This document shows, piece after piece, positions 1 to 8,713 of a stretch of DNA of 48,136 nt. Source of the DNA: Phycisphaerales bacterium (GTDB lineage: Bacteria; Planctomycetota; Phycisphaerae; Phycisphaerales; UBA1924); the NCBI GenBank assembly GCA_014379385.1, contig JACMLW010000101.1, forward strand, positions 1-48,136, written 5' to 3'. The number at the start of each line of letters is the position of its first letter. Positions within the stretch are counted from its first letter, which is position 1. The notes below the pieces were generated by a model, which saw only the letters and a program-made list of their open reading frames with translations, did no database searches and was not told where the DNA came from. The translations under genes and the position numbers were made by a program.

Positions 1-1
1 C

Positions 2-3000
2 ATCACCGACCGCCGCAATGACCCCGTGCCGGGCGCCTCGGGGAACTACGCCGCGGTCGGTTCGGTCACCGACGACACGGTCTTCGAGCAGTCGCACTAC
101 CAGTACAACGCGAGCGATCGCTTGGAGCTGGTGACGAACCTGAAGCGCCGCCACGAGACCACGTCGCTGGGAGCGATCACCTACACCTCCGCGGTTCCTA
201 CCTACCAGACGTTCGTGTATGACGAGGCAAAGCGCCGGATCGCGACCATCGACCACGGCACACGCAGCTCCAGCGACTTCTTCGAGATGGGGAACGCGGC
301 CCCCACAGTTGCCACCACCATCCCCGGCACTTATCCCTCCGACCAGCTCATCAGCGTCGCCGCCTACAACGAGCGCGGCCTGGCGGACTACATGCTCGAT
401 CCCGCGCTGAAGTCCACCAAGTACTTCTACGACGACCTGGGCCGGCGCATCGCGGTGGTCGAGAACTACGATGATGCGACGATCGCCTGGAACGGCACGA
501 CGCTCCAGTGGGACGCCTCGAACGTCGGCCACAGCAGCGGGCCGCTCAACGATTCCACCGACCGGGTCACCAGCTTCGTGTACGACGGCTCGGGGAACGT
601 GACCAAGCAGGTGGCGCACCTGCCCAGCAGCGGCGTGCAGGTCACGCAGTACGTGTACGACTACAACGCCGCCTACGGGACCACCACGGTCGGCTCCAAC
701 TCCGTCATGACCGATTCGCTCATCGCCTCCAACGACCTGCTCTACAAGGTCCGGTACCCCGACGAGAGCACCGGCGCTCCCGGCACGGGCGCCGCCTACA
801 CCGTCTCCTACGCCTACAACCGCGGCGGCGAGCTGCGTAGCACCACCGACCAGAACACCACGCGCCACGTCTACACGCGCGACTCGCTGGGGCGCGTCAC
901 CAAGGACCACGTCGATGCCTTCGGCACCAACATCGACAACACCGTCAAGGCGATCGCGGTCACGTACGACTCGCTGAGCCGCCTGGACCAGGTCCGCTCT
1001 GCGTCGGACACATCGGCCGCGACGATTGTCAATGACCTGCGCTTCCGCTACACGCCGCTCTGGCAGGTGGCCAAGGTTTACCAGGACCACGACGGCGTGG
1101 TGGAGACCACCAGCAGCGACCCGGACGGCACTCCCATCAACAACACGGCGCGGGTGCAGTACACGTACGCGAACGACGCGGCCAAGAACTACAGCCGCCT
1201 GACGGCGATGACGTACCCGGACGGGACGCCGCTGAACTACAAGTACGGGACGGCGACGCTGATGGACGACCGGATCAGCCGGGTGGAGTCGCTTTCTTTC
1301 GGCACGGGAACGTCCCCGACCTTGGTCTCGTATGCTCGTGTGGGGCTGGACATGGTGGCCGGCGTGGATTACCCGACTCCGGACGTACAGCTCGATCGGA
1401 CGTACGACGGCCTGGGCCGCCGCCGCTACGTGGGCTGGCAGCTCGCGCCGCTGGGCTCGTACGCCGGGTGGGACCGCTTCGGGCGCGTGAAGCGGCAGTC
1501 GTGGCTCGACGGCACGCTGACCCGCAAGACCGGATCCACCACGCTCCCCAACAAGCCGCCGATTATCGAGACCATCCACGGCTTCGACGCCGCGTCGAAC
1601 CGGCTCAACGCCTACGACGACCGCGATGGTGCCAAGATCGTGGACCGCGACTGGGCGTACCAGTACGACGGGCTCGACCGCCTGAAGGAAGCCCAGCGCG
1701 GCGGGTACAACGGGAGCACGCTCATCACCGCCGCGGGGAGCCAGCAGTGGGCCCTGGACATGCTGGGGAACTGGGCGACGGTGGCGACGGACCTCAACGG
1801 GAACGGGACGTATGACGCGCTCAGCAGCGAAGTCGAGATCCGTAACCACAACGAGGCCAACGAGCTTGAGGATCGCGATCCAGACGGCTCGGTCACCACG
1901 CTACCGGCGGTCCCGTTTACCTATGACAACGCCGGCAATATGCGGCAGCAGAACAAGTCATCCACGACCGCGCACGTGTACACGCACGACGCCTGGAACC
2001 GGCTGGTGAAGGTGCAGCTCGACTCGGTGCCGTCATCGACGCCGATCACGCTCAACGAGTCGGAGTACAACGGGCTGCACTGGCGGACGGTGAAGAAAAC
2101 TGACACCACCTCGGTGCCGAACGGATTGGATCAGAAGCGCGTGATGTATTACTCGGCCGCGTGGCAGATGATCCAGGAGGACATCGACCACTCCTACCTC
2201 ACCAGCCCCGGCACCAACGATCGGGCCCAGCAGGTCTGGGGCCTCCGGTACATCGACGATGCGGCAGCGCGCCGGACCGACACGGGCGCCAACGGGAGCT
2301 ACGAGAGCACGTACTATTACATCACTGATGCGCAGTTCTCGGTGGTGGCGATCCTGAACTCCACCGGCGTGCTCCAAGAGCGGGTGCGCTACGACGCCTA
2401 CGGCAAGGCGAGGCACTCATGGCCGAGCGATGTGGACGGGGACGGCGACTCGGACACCACCGACAGCACCACCATCACCGGCGCCTACGGCACGATTGGA
2501 GCAACCGCGTACAACGCCGACTGCGATATCAACCGCAGCGGCACGGTCGATGCCACCGATCTGGGGCTCTGGATCGCCAAGACCGCGCTGCCCGCGGGCG
2601 AGATCTCGCACCTCCCCGACAACTCAGTCGGCTACGACGGGTACCTGTTCAACAAGGAGTTCCAGGTCTACACCGTGCGCTTCCGCCACTATGAGCCGGT
2701 GCTGGGAAGGTGGCTCAAGAGAGATCCGGCTGGTTACGTCGATGGCATGTCCGCCTATCAATTTGTGGGTGGAAGACCGACAACGTCGCTCGATCCAATG
2801 GGACTTGAAGGCCAACCCATCTGGGACGATCGAAATGGAATTCCTACGCCAAGTTATGGAAAATGTCTACAGAATCTGGAAGATGACACAAAGCGTTGTA
2901 GTAAGGAACGTTGCGAGAATATCGTGCGACGGGCTAAAGAACTCGCTGCGGGCTATCAGAGCCTCCAGCAACGACGAAATAAGATCAGTGGGCCCGGAGC

Positions 3001-3586
3001 CCGCTGCGAGCTAGACATTATCAATCAGTATGACAGCATCGCACGAGAAGCGTGGAATGCACTTGACAAAGCGTTTCATGACAACGAGTGCGGAAAGTAC
3101 AATTTCTTCGCGAGTATTGCCAGCCCAGATTTGAGAGACCGCACCGCCAAGACTCTTGACAACGCCCTTACTCAACTGGATCATAGTATTTCCGAGGGGC
3201 TCCAATCAGACACAGCGCTCTTTGAAATGCTCGCAGGCGAGGGTGCATTCCGGGTAGGCGCAAAGTGCTTGGCGGCCGCTGGCAAGCGACTCACCCAGGT
3301 TGAGCTCCGGCATTACACTTCCACGGAGATTGGTGGACACATACGAAGGGCCAAATGCGTGCGGACGGACGCCTGGGTAACAACAGAGAGTGCTTTTCGA
3401 CGTCGCTTTCCTAACGGCGCCACTCCGGTAGAAATTGAAGATTTCCTTGAAATTGATCCCGGTAAGGGTCAAGAGTGTTTCTTCTTGACGATGCGACGAT
3501 CTAACCTGTGGGTTCCTGCCGAGGGCCCGAAGACTTCTGGCGGTGCTATTCAATACAGGCTTAAAGTACCATGTCCAATCGAGTAA
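2..3586 (+). CDS. RHS-repeat polymorphic toxin, 5'-partial, ADP-ribosyltransferase-like tip
   Basis: The reading frame is open from the window edge, so the real start lies upstream; the first in-window start codon is GTG at 26. Residues below count from there. About 925 residues are YD/RHS repeats that in this family build a hollow shell around the toxin. An insert at about residues 800-855 has two EF-hand-like loops (DVDGDGDSDTTD and DINRSGTVDATD). The core closes with LGRW (about 892) and DPMGL (about 925). The last 260 residues are the variable tip: a Cys-rich, charged helical stretch, then a domain beginning LRHYTSTEIGGHI (about 1095), which resembles the HYD1-type ADP-ribosyltransferase toxins (HYT motif followed by a hydrophobic strand and a late charged FEI/FLEI-like segment). 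From the LGRW region on, the DNA is visibly AT-richer than the core, as expected for an exchanged payload. RHS identity is near certain; the ART assignment is an inference from motif resemblance. Confidence 0.9.
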   Translation: MTDRRNDPVPGASGNYAAVGSVTDDTVFEQSHYQYNASDRLELVTNLKRRHETTSLGAITYTSAVPTYQTFVYDEAKRRIATIDHGTRSSSDFFEMGNAAPTVATTIPGTYPSDQLISVAAYNERGLADYMLDPALKSTKYFYDDLGRRIAVVENYDDATIAWNGTTLQWDASNVGHSSGPLNDSTDRVTSFVYDGSGNVTKQVAHLPSSGVQVTQYVYDYNAAYGTTTVGSNSVMTDSLIASNDLLYKVRYPDESTGAPGTGAAYTVSYAYNRGGELRSTTDQNTTRHVYTRDSLGRVTKDHVDAFGTNIDNTVKAIAVTYDSLSRLDQVRSASDTSAATIVNDLRFRYTPLWQVAKVYQDHDGVVETTSSDPDGTPINNTARVQYTYANDAAKNYSRLTAMTYPDGTPLNYKYGTATLMDDRISRVESLSFGTGTSPTLVSYARVGLDMVAGVDYPTPDVQLDRTYDGLGRRRYVGWQLAPLGSYAGWDRFGRVKRQSWLDGTLTRKTGSTTLPNKPPIIETIHGFDAASNRLNAYDDRDGAKIVDRDWAYQYDGLDRLKEAQRGGYNGSTLITAAGSQQWALDMLGNWATVATDLNGNGTYDALSSEVEIRNHNEANELEDRDPDGSVTTLPAVPFTYDNAGNMRQQNKSSTTAHVYTHDAWNRLVKVQLDSVPSSTPITLNESEYNGLHWRTVKKTDTTSVPNGLDQKRVMYYSAAWQMIQEDIDHSYLTSPGTNDRAQQVWGLRYIDDAAARRTDTGANGSYESTYYYITDAQFSVVAILNSTGVLQERVRYDAYGKARHSWPSDVDGDGDSDTTDSTTITGAYGTIGATAYNADCDINRSGTVDATDLGLWIAKTALPAGEISHLPDNSVGYDGYLFNKEFQVYTVRFRHYEPVLGRWLKRDPAGYVDGMSAYQFVGGRPTTSLDPMGLEGQPIWDDRNGIPTPSYGKCLQNLEDDTKRCSKERCENIVRRAKELAAGYQSLQQRRNKISGPGARCELDIINQYDSIAREAWNALDKAFHDNECGKYNFFASIASPDLRDRTAKTLDNALTQLDHSISEGLQSDTALFEMLAGEGAFRVGAKCLAAAGKRLTQVELRHYTSTEIGGHIRRAKCVRTDAWVTTESAFRRRFPNGATPVEIEDFLEIDPGKGQECFFLTMRRSNLWVPAEGPKTSGGAIQYRLKVPCPIE
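1240..2727 (+). repeat. RHS core repeat, copy A
   Basis: Sequence coding KYGTATLMDD through LGRW. It is nearly identical in DNA to 5694-7178 (copy C), and its second half (from about 2003) matches 3990-4711 (copy B). These long direct repeats can support homologous recombination that swaps toxin tips. Confidence 0.85.
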
Positions 3587-3948
3587 TTGAGTACCAGTGC
3601 ATTTGCGGCACGACCACATCGTTTTCTGGCCCTTTTCATGCCGGAAGATCAGATTGCGTAGCCCTTTACTGTCATCGCTGTGGACGTACGCTCAAGATCT
3701 GTATTTATGACGAAACGTTTAACAAACTAATCGGCAAGCACGTTTTTGATGAGCTCCCAGTTGTTGTTATGGATACTATTGAGGCGAGCTTGCGGTCATG
3801 CGAATGCGGAGGTCATTTTCATTTCTATGCTCTGCCGCGATGCCCGCGGTGCAAGCAGTTAGCACGGTTTGAGATTCCTGATGGCCACTTCGTGCAGCGC
3901 GACGACGCATTGGCGTCGGAGAAGGCATCGGGTTCAATCTGGATGTAG
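3571..3948 (+). CDS. Candidate immunity protein, zinc-ribbon type
   Basis: A 125-residue protein whose ATG lies 16 nt inside the end of the RHS gene, the usual arrangement of a toxin followed by its immunity gene. It has two clusters of paired cysteines: CIC near residue 10 with CHRC near 34, and CEC near 75 with CPRC near 90. This suggests one or two zinc ribbons. No signal peptide or membrane segment is visible, so it should act in the cytoplasm. Base composition is AT-richer than the RHS core and like that of the toxin tip, so the two probably travelled together. I do not recognise a named immunity family; the role is inferred from position only. Confidence 0.7.
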   Translation: MSNRVIEYQCICGTTTSFSGPFHAGRSDCVALYCHRCGRTLKICIYDETFNKLIGKHVFDELPVVVMDTIEASLRSCECGGHFHFYALPRCPRCKQLARFEIPDGHFVQRDDALASEKASGSIWM

Positions 3949-3986
3949 CCTAGAAGACACAAAGGCGTTCATCGCGGCGGGTATTT

Positions 3987-5270
3987 ATGATGGTGACGGT
4001 CCAACTCGACTCCGTGCCGTCCTCGACGGCGATCACGCTGAACGAGTCCGAATACAACGGGCTGCACTGGCGAACGGTGAAGCGGTCGGACACCACGCCG
4101 GTGCCCAACGGTCTGGACGAGAGGCGATTGATGTATTACTCCGCCGCGTGGCAGATGATCCAGGAGGACATCGATCTGTCATACGTCTCGAGCCCCGGAA
4201 CGAACAACCGGGCCCAGCAGGTGTGGGGCCTCCGCTATATCGATGATGCCGTGACCCGCCGGACCGACAGCGGCGCCAACGGGAGCTACGAGAGCACGTA
4301 CTACTACATCACCGATGCGCAGTTCTCGGTGGTGGCGATGCTGAACTCGACGGGCGTGCTCCAGGAGCGGGTGCGCTACGAGGCGTACGGCAAGGCGCGG
4401 CACTCCTGGCCGAGCGATGTAGATGGCGACGGCGACTCCGACACCACCGACAGCACCACGATCACCGGCGCCTACGGCACGATCGGAGCAACCGCGTACA
4501 ACGCCGACTGCGACATCAACCGCAGCGGCACCGTCGATGCCACCGACTTGGGGCTCTGGATCGCCAAGGGCGCGCTGCCCGCGGGTGAGATCTCGCACCT
4601 CCCTGACAACTCAGTCGGATATGACGGATACCTGTTCAATCGCGAGTTCCAGGTCTACACGGTCCGGTTCCGGCACTACGAGCCGGTGCTGGGGAGGTGG
4701 TTACAGAGGGACAACGACTACTACGTTACAGGTACGAACCTATACGAAGGCCTGGCATCGTCCCCCACAGGGGCCTTTGATCCTGTAGGGCGGGCACCAG
4801 GCGACAAGAAATTTGGTCTCCCAGACGAGTTTTGGAAGTGGTATCACAGGAACATGAAGGACGCCTTCGATCAAGACCTGACGAAGGAGCAGGCCGACGA
4901 GTTGTATGAAGAGTGGAAGCAATTCAACAAGCCGGGCGGTGATAAGTGGAAGAATAAGCGATCAAAGCGCCCGAAGAAGGGTCCCGGCGGGGCGGGGGGG
5001 CTCTTCCTTGGAGCCATGATTATTGAGGGCGTTTTCGTAATGGACGCTATTGCCAATCAACTGTGCGACGAAGCAAGTTGTCGTGATTTTCTAAAGGCCG
5101 TGAAGCGCGCTCAAAAGGAAGGCAAGTGCAATTCAGAGATTGAGACGGCGGGGGAAAAATGCGAAGAGGAGATTTTGATCAATGCTGGAGACAAAAACTG
5201 GGCGGGCTTTCGGGCATATAGAGAGGAAATCCGTGCGGTGTGCCAAGGCACACGGGATACGAAGAAATGA
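3987..5270 (+). CDS. Orphan RHS C-terminal cassette 2, unrecognised toxin tip
   Basis: 427 residues. It starts abruptly inside the RHS core (VQLDSVPSSTAITLNESEY) and lacks the whole N-terminal shell and any secretion signal. No ribosome-binding site precedes the ATG at 3987, so this looks like a stored tip for recombination rather than an independently expressed gene. The dockerin-like insert is at about residues 142-194, and LGRW is at about 235. The tip (about 270-427) opens with LPDEFWKWYHRNMKDAFDQD, a Trp-rich helical segment I have seen as a recurring element in RHS tips. It continues through a basic stretch, a Gly-rich hydrophobic segment (GGLFLGAMIIEGVFVMDAI) and a tail with six cysteines. 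The toxic activity cannot be named; membrane insertion is possible because of the hydrophobic segment. Confidence 0.75.
   Translation: MMVTVQLDSVPSSTAITLNESEYNGLHWRTVKRSDTTPVPNGLDERRLMYYSAAWQMIQEDIDLSYVSSPGTNNRAQQVWGLRYIDDAVTRRTDSGANGSYESTYYYITDAQFSVVAMLNSTGVLQERVRYEAYGKARHSWPSDVDGDGDSDTTDSTTITGAYGTIGATAYNADCDINRSGTVDATDLGLWIAKGALPAGEISHLPDNSVGYDGYLFNREFQVYTVRFRHYEPVLGRWLQRDNDYYVTGTNLYEGLASSPTGAFDPVGRAPGDKKFGLPDEFWKWYHRNMKDAFDQDLTKEQADELYEEWKQFNKPGGDKWKNKRSKRPKKGPGGAGGLFLGAMIIEGVFVMDAIANQLCDEASCRDFLKAVKRAQKEGKCNSEIETAGEKCEEEILINAGDKNWAGFRAYREEIRAVCQGTRDTKK
3990..4711 (+). repeat. RHS core repeat, copy B (short)
   Basis: Matches about 2003-2727 and 6460-7178 at high DNA identity. It covers VQLDSVPS through LGRWL, including the dockerin-like insert. 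Similarity stops a few codons after LGRW. Confidence 0.85.
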
Positions 5271-5282
5271 CGGGAGGATATA

Positions 5283-5678
5283 TTGATAGAGTGCACGCTG
5301 TGGATCGATATTGTATCTACGCATTACACTGCTCAAGCACTCAAATCGAGCATAGGCATTCCGCCTACGGAGCTGCATTCCGTCGGGGAACCTCGCGAAG
5401 GTAGTGCTGAAGTCTATGGGCATTCGCTATGGCGATACGAAGTTTCGTGTAATGCTGAAGAGACAATCGACTGCGCGATCGGTCGGTTAAGCGCGAGTCT
5501 CGGGCCAAGCATTCAAGAGATAAGAGATATTTGTGATGGTATGACGACCGCGAGAATCGTCGTCGGTGTGTTCTTCTCGACTGCTTATATATCGCTTGCA
5601 TTATCACGCGAATCACTGCAGAAACTTGAAGCTATGGGGCTTCCTTTTGAAGTCGTGTGCTACCCGTCGTGTTCATAG
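5283..5678 (+). CDS. DUF4279-type candidate immunity protein
   Basis: 131 residues, starting with TTG at 5283. The start is supported by a strong GGGAGGA ribosome-binding site about 5 nt upstream, and the gene begins 12 nt after the toxin-2 stop. The pattern fits DUF4279: an N-terminal strand, then a segment like LGIPPTE (here SIGIPPTELHSVGE), a Trp before a second strand (SLWRYEV), a helix containing EETIDCAIGRL, and a final pair of strands ending LPFEVVCYP. DUF4279 proteins are often found next to polymorphic toxins. Codon use is AT-rich compared with the RHS core. Pairing with toxin 2 is an inference from position. Confidence 0.7.
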   Translation: MIECTLWIDIVSTHYTAQALKSSIGIPPTELHSVGEPREGSAEVYGHSLWRYEVSCNAEETIDCAIGRLSASLGPSIQEIRDICDGMTTARIVVGVFFSTAYISLALSRESLQKLEAMGLPFEVVCYPSCS

Positions 5679-7930
5679 CGGTTGCTGCTGGCATAAAGTA
5701 CGGCACAGCCACGCTGATGGACGACCGGATCAGCCGCGTGGAGTCGCTCAGTGTCGGCACGGGAACGCCCCCGACCTTGGTCTCGTATGCTCGTGTGGGG
5801 CTCGACATGGTGGCCGGCGTGGATTACCCGACTCCGGATGTACAGCTGGACCGCACGTACGACGGCCTGGGCCGCCGCCGCTACGTCGGCTGGCAGCTTG
5901 CGCCGCTCGGCTCGTACGCCGGGTGGGACCGATTCGGGCGCGTGAAGCGCCAGTCGTGGCTCGACGGCACGCTGACCCGCAAGACGGGCTCCACCACGCT
6001 CCCCAACAAGCCACCGATCCTCGAGACCATCCACAGCTACGACGCGGCGTCGAACCGCCTCAACGCCTACGACGACCGCGATGGAGCCAAGATCGTGGAC
6101 CGGGACTGGGAGTATGAGTACGACGGGCTCGACCGCCTGAAGGAGGCCCAGCGCGGCGGGTACAACGGGAGCGGTGGGGGGGCGCTGGTGACGGCCGCGG
6201 GGAGCCAGCAGTGGGCCCTGGACATGCTGGGGAACTGGGCAACGATCGCCACGGACCTGAACGGCAACGGCTCGTATGACACGGGTGAGACGGAGGAGCG
6301 CGACCACAACAAGGCCAACGAGATCACGGATCGTGATCCGGATGGCGGGGCCTCGCTCCCAGCGCTGCCGTTCACGTACGACAACTCGGGCAACATGCGC
6401 CAGCAGAACAAGTCATCGACGACGGCCCACGTCTACACCCACGATGCCTGGAACCGGCTGGTGAAGGTGCAGCTCGATTCGGTGCCGCCCTCCACGGCGA
6501 TCACGCTCAACGAGTCGGAGTACAACGGGCTGCACTGGCGGACGGTGAAGAAGTCCGACACCACCTCGGTCCCCAACGGCCTGGACGAAAAGCGGCTCTT
6601 CTATTACTCCGCCGCGTGGCAGATGATCCAAGAAGATATCGATACGTCATACGTATCGAGTCCGGGCACCAACAACCGGGCCCAGCAGGTGTGGGGCCTC
6701 CGGTACATCGACGACGCCGTGGCCCGCCGGACCGACAGCGGCGCCAACGGGAGCTACGAGAGCACGTACTACTACGTGACCGATGCGCAGTTCTCGGTGG
6801 TGGCGATCCTCAGCTCGACCGGCGTGCTCCAGGAGCGGGTGCGCTACGAGGCGTACGGCAAGGCGCGACACTCCTGGCCGAGCGATGTGGATGGGGACGG
6901 CGACTCCGACACCACCGACAGCAGCACCATCACCGGCGCGTACGGCACGATCGGAGCAACCGCCTACAACGCCGACTGCGACATCAACCGGAGCGGCGCG
7001 GTGGATGCCACCGACCTCGGCCTCTGGATCGCCAAGACCGCGCTGCCCGCGGGTGAGATCTCGCACCTCCCCGACAACTCGGTCGGGTACGACGGGTACC
7101 TCTTCAACCGCGAGTTCCAAGTTTATACCGTGCGTTTCCGTAACTACGAGCCGGTGCTGGGACGATGGTTGGAGAGGGATCCGCTGGAATTTAGTGATAG
7201 CATGAATATGTTCCAGTTCGTCCGATCTATGCCACTTGCTGAAGTGGATCCTTTCGGACTAGTGGGCGGAACCATTCACCATCCATACCCGCTGTATCTG
7301 GGAGGATCACCTGACCAGCCCTGTTTTGACCTAAACACGGAGGATGATCATAACCGAGCACATCGCCACATTGATGGTGAGATACGTCGAGAAGCCGGCA
7401 GGAAGAAAGTCGGACGCCGTGCTGGTGAAACATATCAGGACTTCCAACGGCGTGTTTGGAAGTCAATGTCTAATGACAATCGCAAACGAATAATCCGTGA
7501 GAGCCTCCAAGTCGCGGGTGTTTCTGCTGATGCGGTAAAACAATCCATGAGTGCAGTCTGTAAGAATTCCGAGCCTGGAGCGAATCGTACTTGCGAGCGT
7601 CGCAGATCACGTGGCGGCGTCCGCACACCCTCCGGTAGCAGGGTTGGAGGCATTATCGGTGCGGCAGGTGGCCTGATGGCCACAATTCAAGTACGCGCAG
7701 CAATGTCGGAAGATCCGGATTGCGAAAGAGCTACTCAGGCACTTCAGGAGTTTCATGATGATCCCTCCAATTGTGCGATCCTACAAGATGCGAGGGAGGC
7801 GGCGGAGGATTGTTTCTTGAGCATCGGCGACGCAGTCGGAGGAAACCAAGGAGGGGTGCTTAAATGTAGCGCTCTCTCACAATGGGATGAGTTGATCGAC
7901 CTTTGCACTACTCAGTGTCAGAGCAAGTAG
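5657..7930 (+). CDS. Orphan RHS C-terminal cassette 3, HNH-like nuclease tip
   Basis: 757 residues. The open frame begins with GTG at 5657 inside the DUF4279 gene, but RHS similarity starts only at KYGTATLMDD (5694), so the first 13 residues are probably not meaningful and the cassette may be silent. It repeats the RHS core of the first gene for nearly 500 residues, with the dockerin-like insert at about 409-465 and LGRW at about 500. The tip (about 538-757) opens with IHHPYPLYLGG followed by a DHNRAHRHI segment. This His-His...Gly-Gly...His-His spacing resembles HNH/EndoVII-type nuclease toxins. A basic, Gly-rich segment (SRVGGIIGAAGGLMATI) and a tail with seven cysteines follow. Nuclease function is inferred from motif shape alone. 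Confidence 0.75.
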   Translation: MLPVVFIAVAAGIKYGTATLMDDRISRVESLSVGTGTPPTLVSYARVGLDMVAGVDYPTPDVQLDRTYDGLGRRRYVGWQLAPLGSYAGWDRFGRVKRQSWLDGTLTRKTGSTTLPNKPPILETIHSYDAASNRLNAYDDRDGAKIVDRDWEYEYDGLDRLKEAQRGGYNGSGGGALVTAAGSQQWALDMLGNWATIATDLNGNGSYDTGETEERDHNKANEITDRDPDGGASLPALPFTYDNSGNMRQQNKSSTTAHVYTHDAWNRLVKVQLDSVPPSTAITLNESEYNGLHWRTVKKSDTTSVPNGLDEKRLFYYSAAWQMIQEDIDTSYVSSPGTNNRAQQVWGLRYIDDAVARRTDSGANGSYESTYYYVTDAQFSVVAILSSTGVLQERVRYEAYGKARHSWPSDVDGDGDSDTTDSSTITGAYGTIGATAYNADCDINRSGAVDATDLGLWIAKTALPAGEISHLPDNSVGYDGYLFNREFQVYTVRFRNYEPVLGRWLERDPLEFSDSMNMFQFVRSMPLAEVDPFGLVGGTIHHPYPLYLGGSPDQPCFDLNTEDDHNRAHRHIDGEIRREAGRKKVGRRAGETYQDFQRRVWKSMSNDNRKRIIRESLQVAGVSADAVKQSMSAVCKNSEPGANRTCERRRSRGGVRTPSGSRVGGIIGAAGGLMATIQVRAAMSEDPDCERATQALQEFHDDPSNCAILQDAREAAEDCFLSIGDAVGGNQGGVLKCSALSQWDELIDLCTTQCQSK
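5694..7178 (+). repeat. RHS core repeat, copy C
   Basis: Matches 1240-2727 over almost its whole length, with small in-frame differences such as an extra GGG at about 6175 (SGGGAL versus STLI). It begins 16 nt after the stop of the DUF4279 gene. Confidence 0.85.
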
Positions 7931-8713
7931 ATGGCAAGCATCATTGAACTGCTAGGCTTGGAGACCGTTAGCCTCGTAGTGCCTCAACATGTACTTGGCG
8001 GCAAACTTGATTCCCTTCACGGGATTCCCCAGGAACTGCTCGATGCTCTACGTACTGCTTGTCGCTCGCTGTCGCCTCAGAGCATCTCGTTTTTTCAACG
8101 CGAGCTTGCACGACCGACATTGGGGCCAGACAGTTCGCCGGACGTCGATCGGATTCTGTCTATATTAGATGCCGTAGCTCTCGATTTGATGGGACAGCGA
8201 GTTATTCGGCCCCATGCAAGGCGAAGGCGGGTGGCTCGAATTGACGGAAGATGTATTGCCACAGGTCAGCCGGCGCCGCATGAGATCGAACTGGATCTCG
8301 ATTATTGGCTCCCAGTATCACGAGACACCGGGTGCCGTCTGGATCTTCAATGTGCCTACCCGAGAGAGTGGCTGAATATCGCCGGTTCTGCGGGTGGCAG
8401 TGCCTGGGCGCTCAGGTCTGCAATTTATGACGATTTTGGCGACACAGTCGCGCCGGGCATTACGGCCCCGGCTCCACCTGAATGGCGATTCCCGTCACTG
8501 ATGGAACTGAATGCGAATCACGAGCTGTGGCTGAATTTGTGGATTGCTTGGCGCACAAGAGATCCGAATGGGCGAGAAGGTCCATATTTCCAACTGGTAT
8601 CGATGCGACCCCCAGAGCAGGTTCGTGCCTTGGCACGGAGTCGAATAGGGCAAGCATCCGAGCAGGTTGTCTGGGCGATCGAACAGCTTGAGTTTGAAAT
8701 GGATCAATTCTGA
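7931..8713 (+). CDS. Candidate immunity protein for toxin 3, unknown family
   Basis: 260 residues. The ATG at 7931 directly abuts the TAG of the RHS cassette (TAGATG), so translation is likely coupled. The protein is soluble, acidic and rich in Trp and Leu, with no signal peptide or membrane helix. I recognise no domain. The position after an RHS toxin tip and the AT-richer composition shared with that tip suggest an immunity role. It is larger than most single-domain immunity proteins. Its TGA stop is immediately followed, in the same frame, by another RHS fragment. Confidence 0.6.
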   Translation: MASIIELLGLETVSLVVPQHVLGGKLDSLHGIPQELLDALRTACRSLSPQSISFFQRELARPTLGPDSSPDVDRILSILDAVALDLMGQRVIRPHARRRRVARIDGRCIATGQPAPHEIELDLDYWLPVSRDTGCRLDLQCAYPREWLNIAGSAGGSAWALRSAIYDDFGDTVAPGITAPAPPEWRFPSLMELNANHELWLNLWIAWRTRDPNGREGPYFQLVSMRPPEQVRALARSRIGQASEQVVWAIEQLEFEMDQF

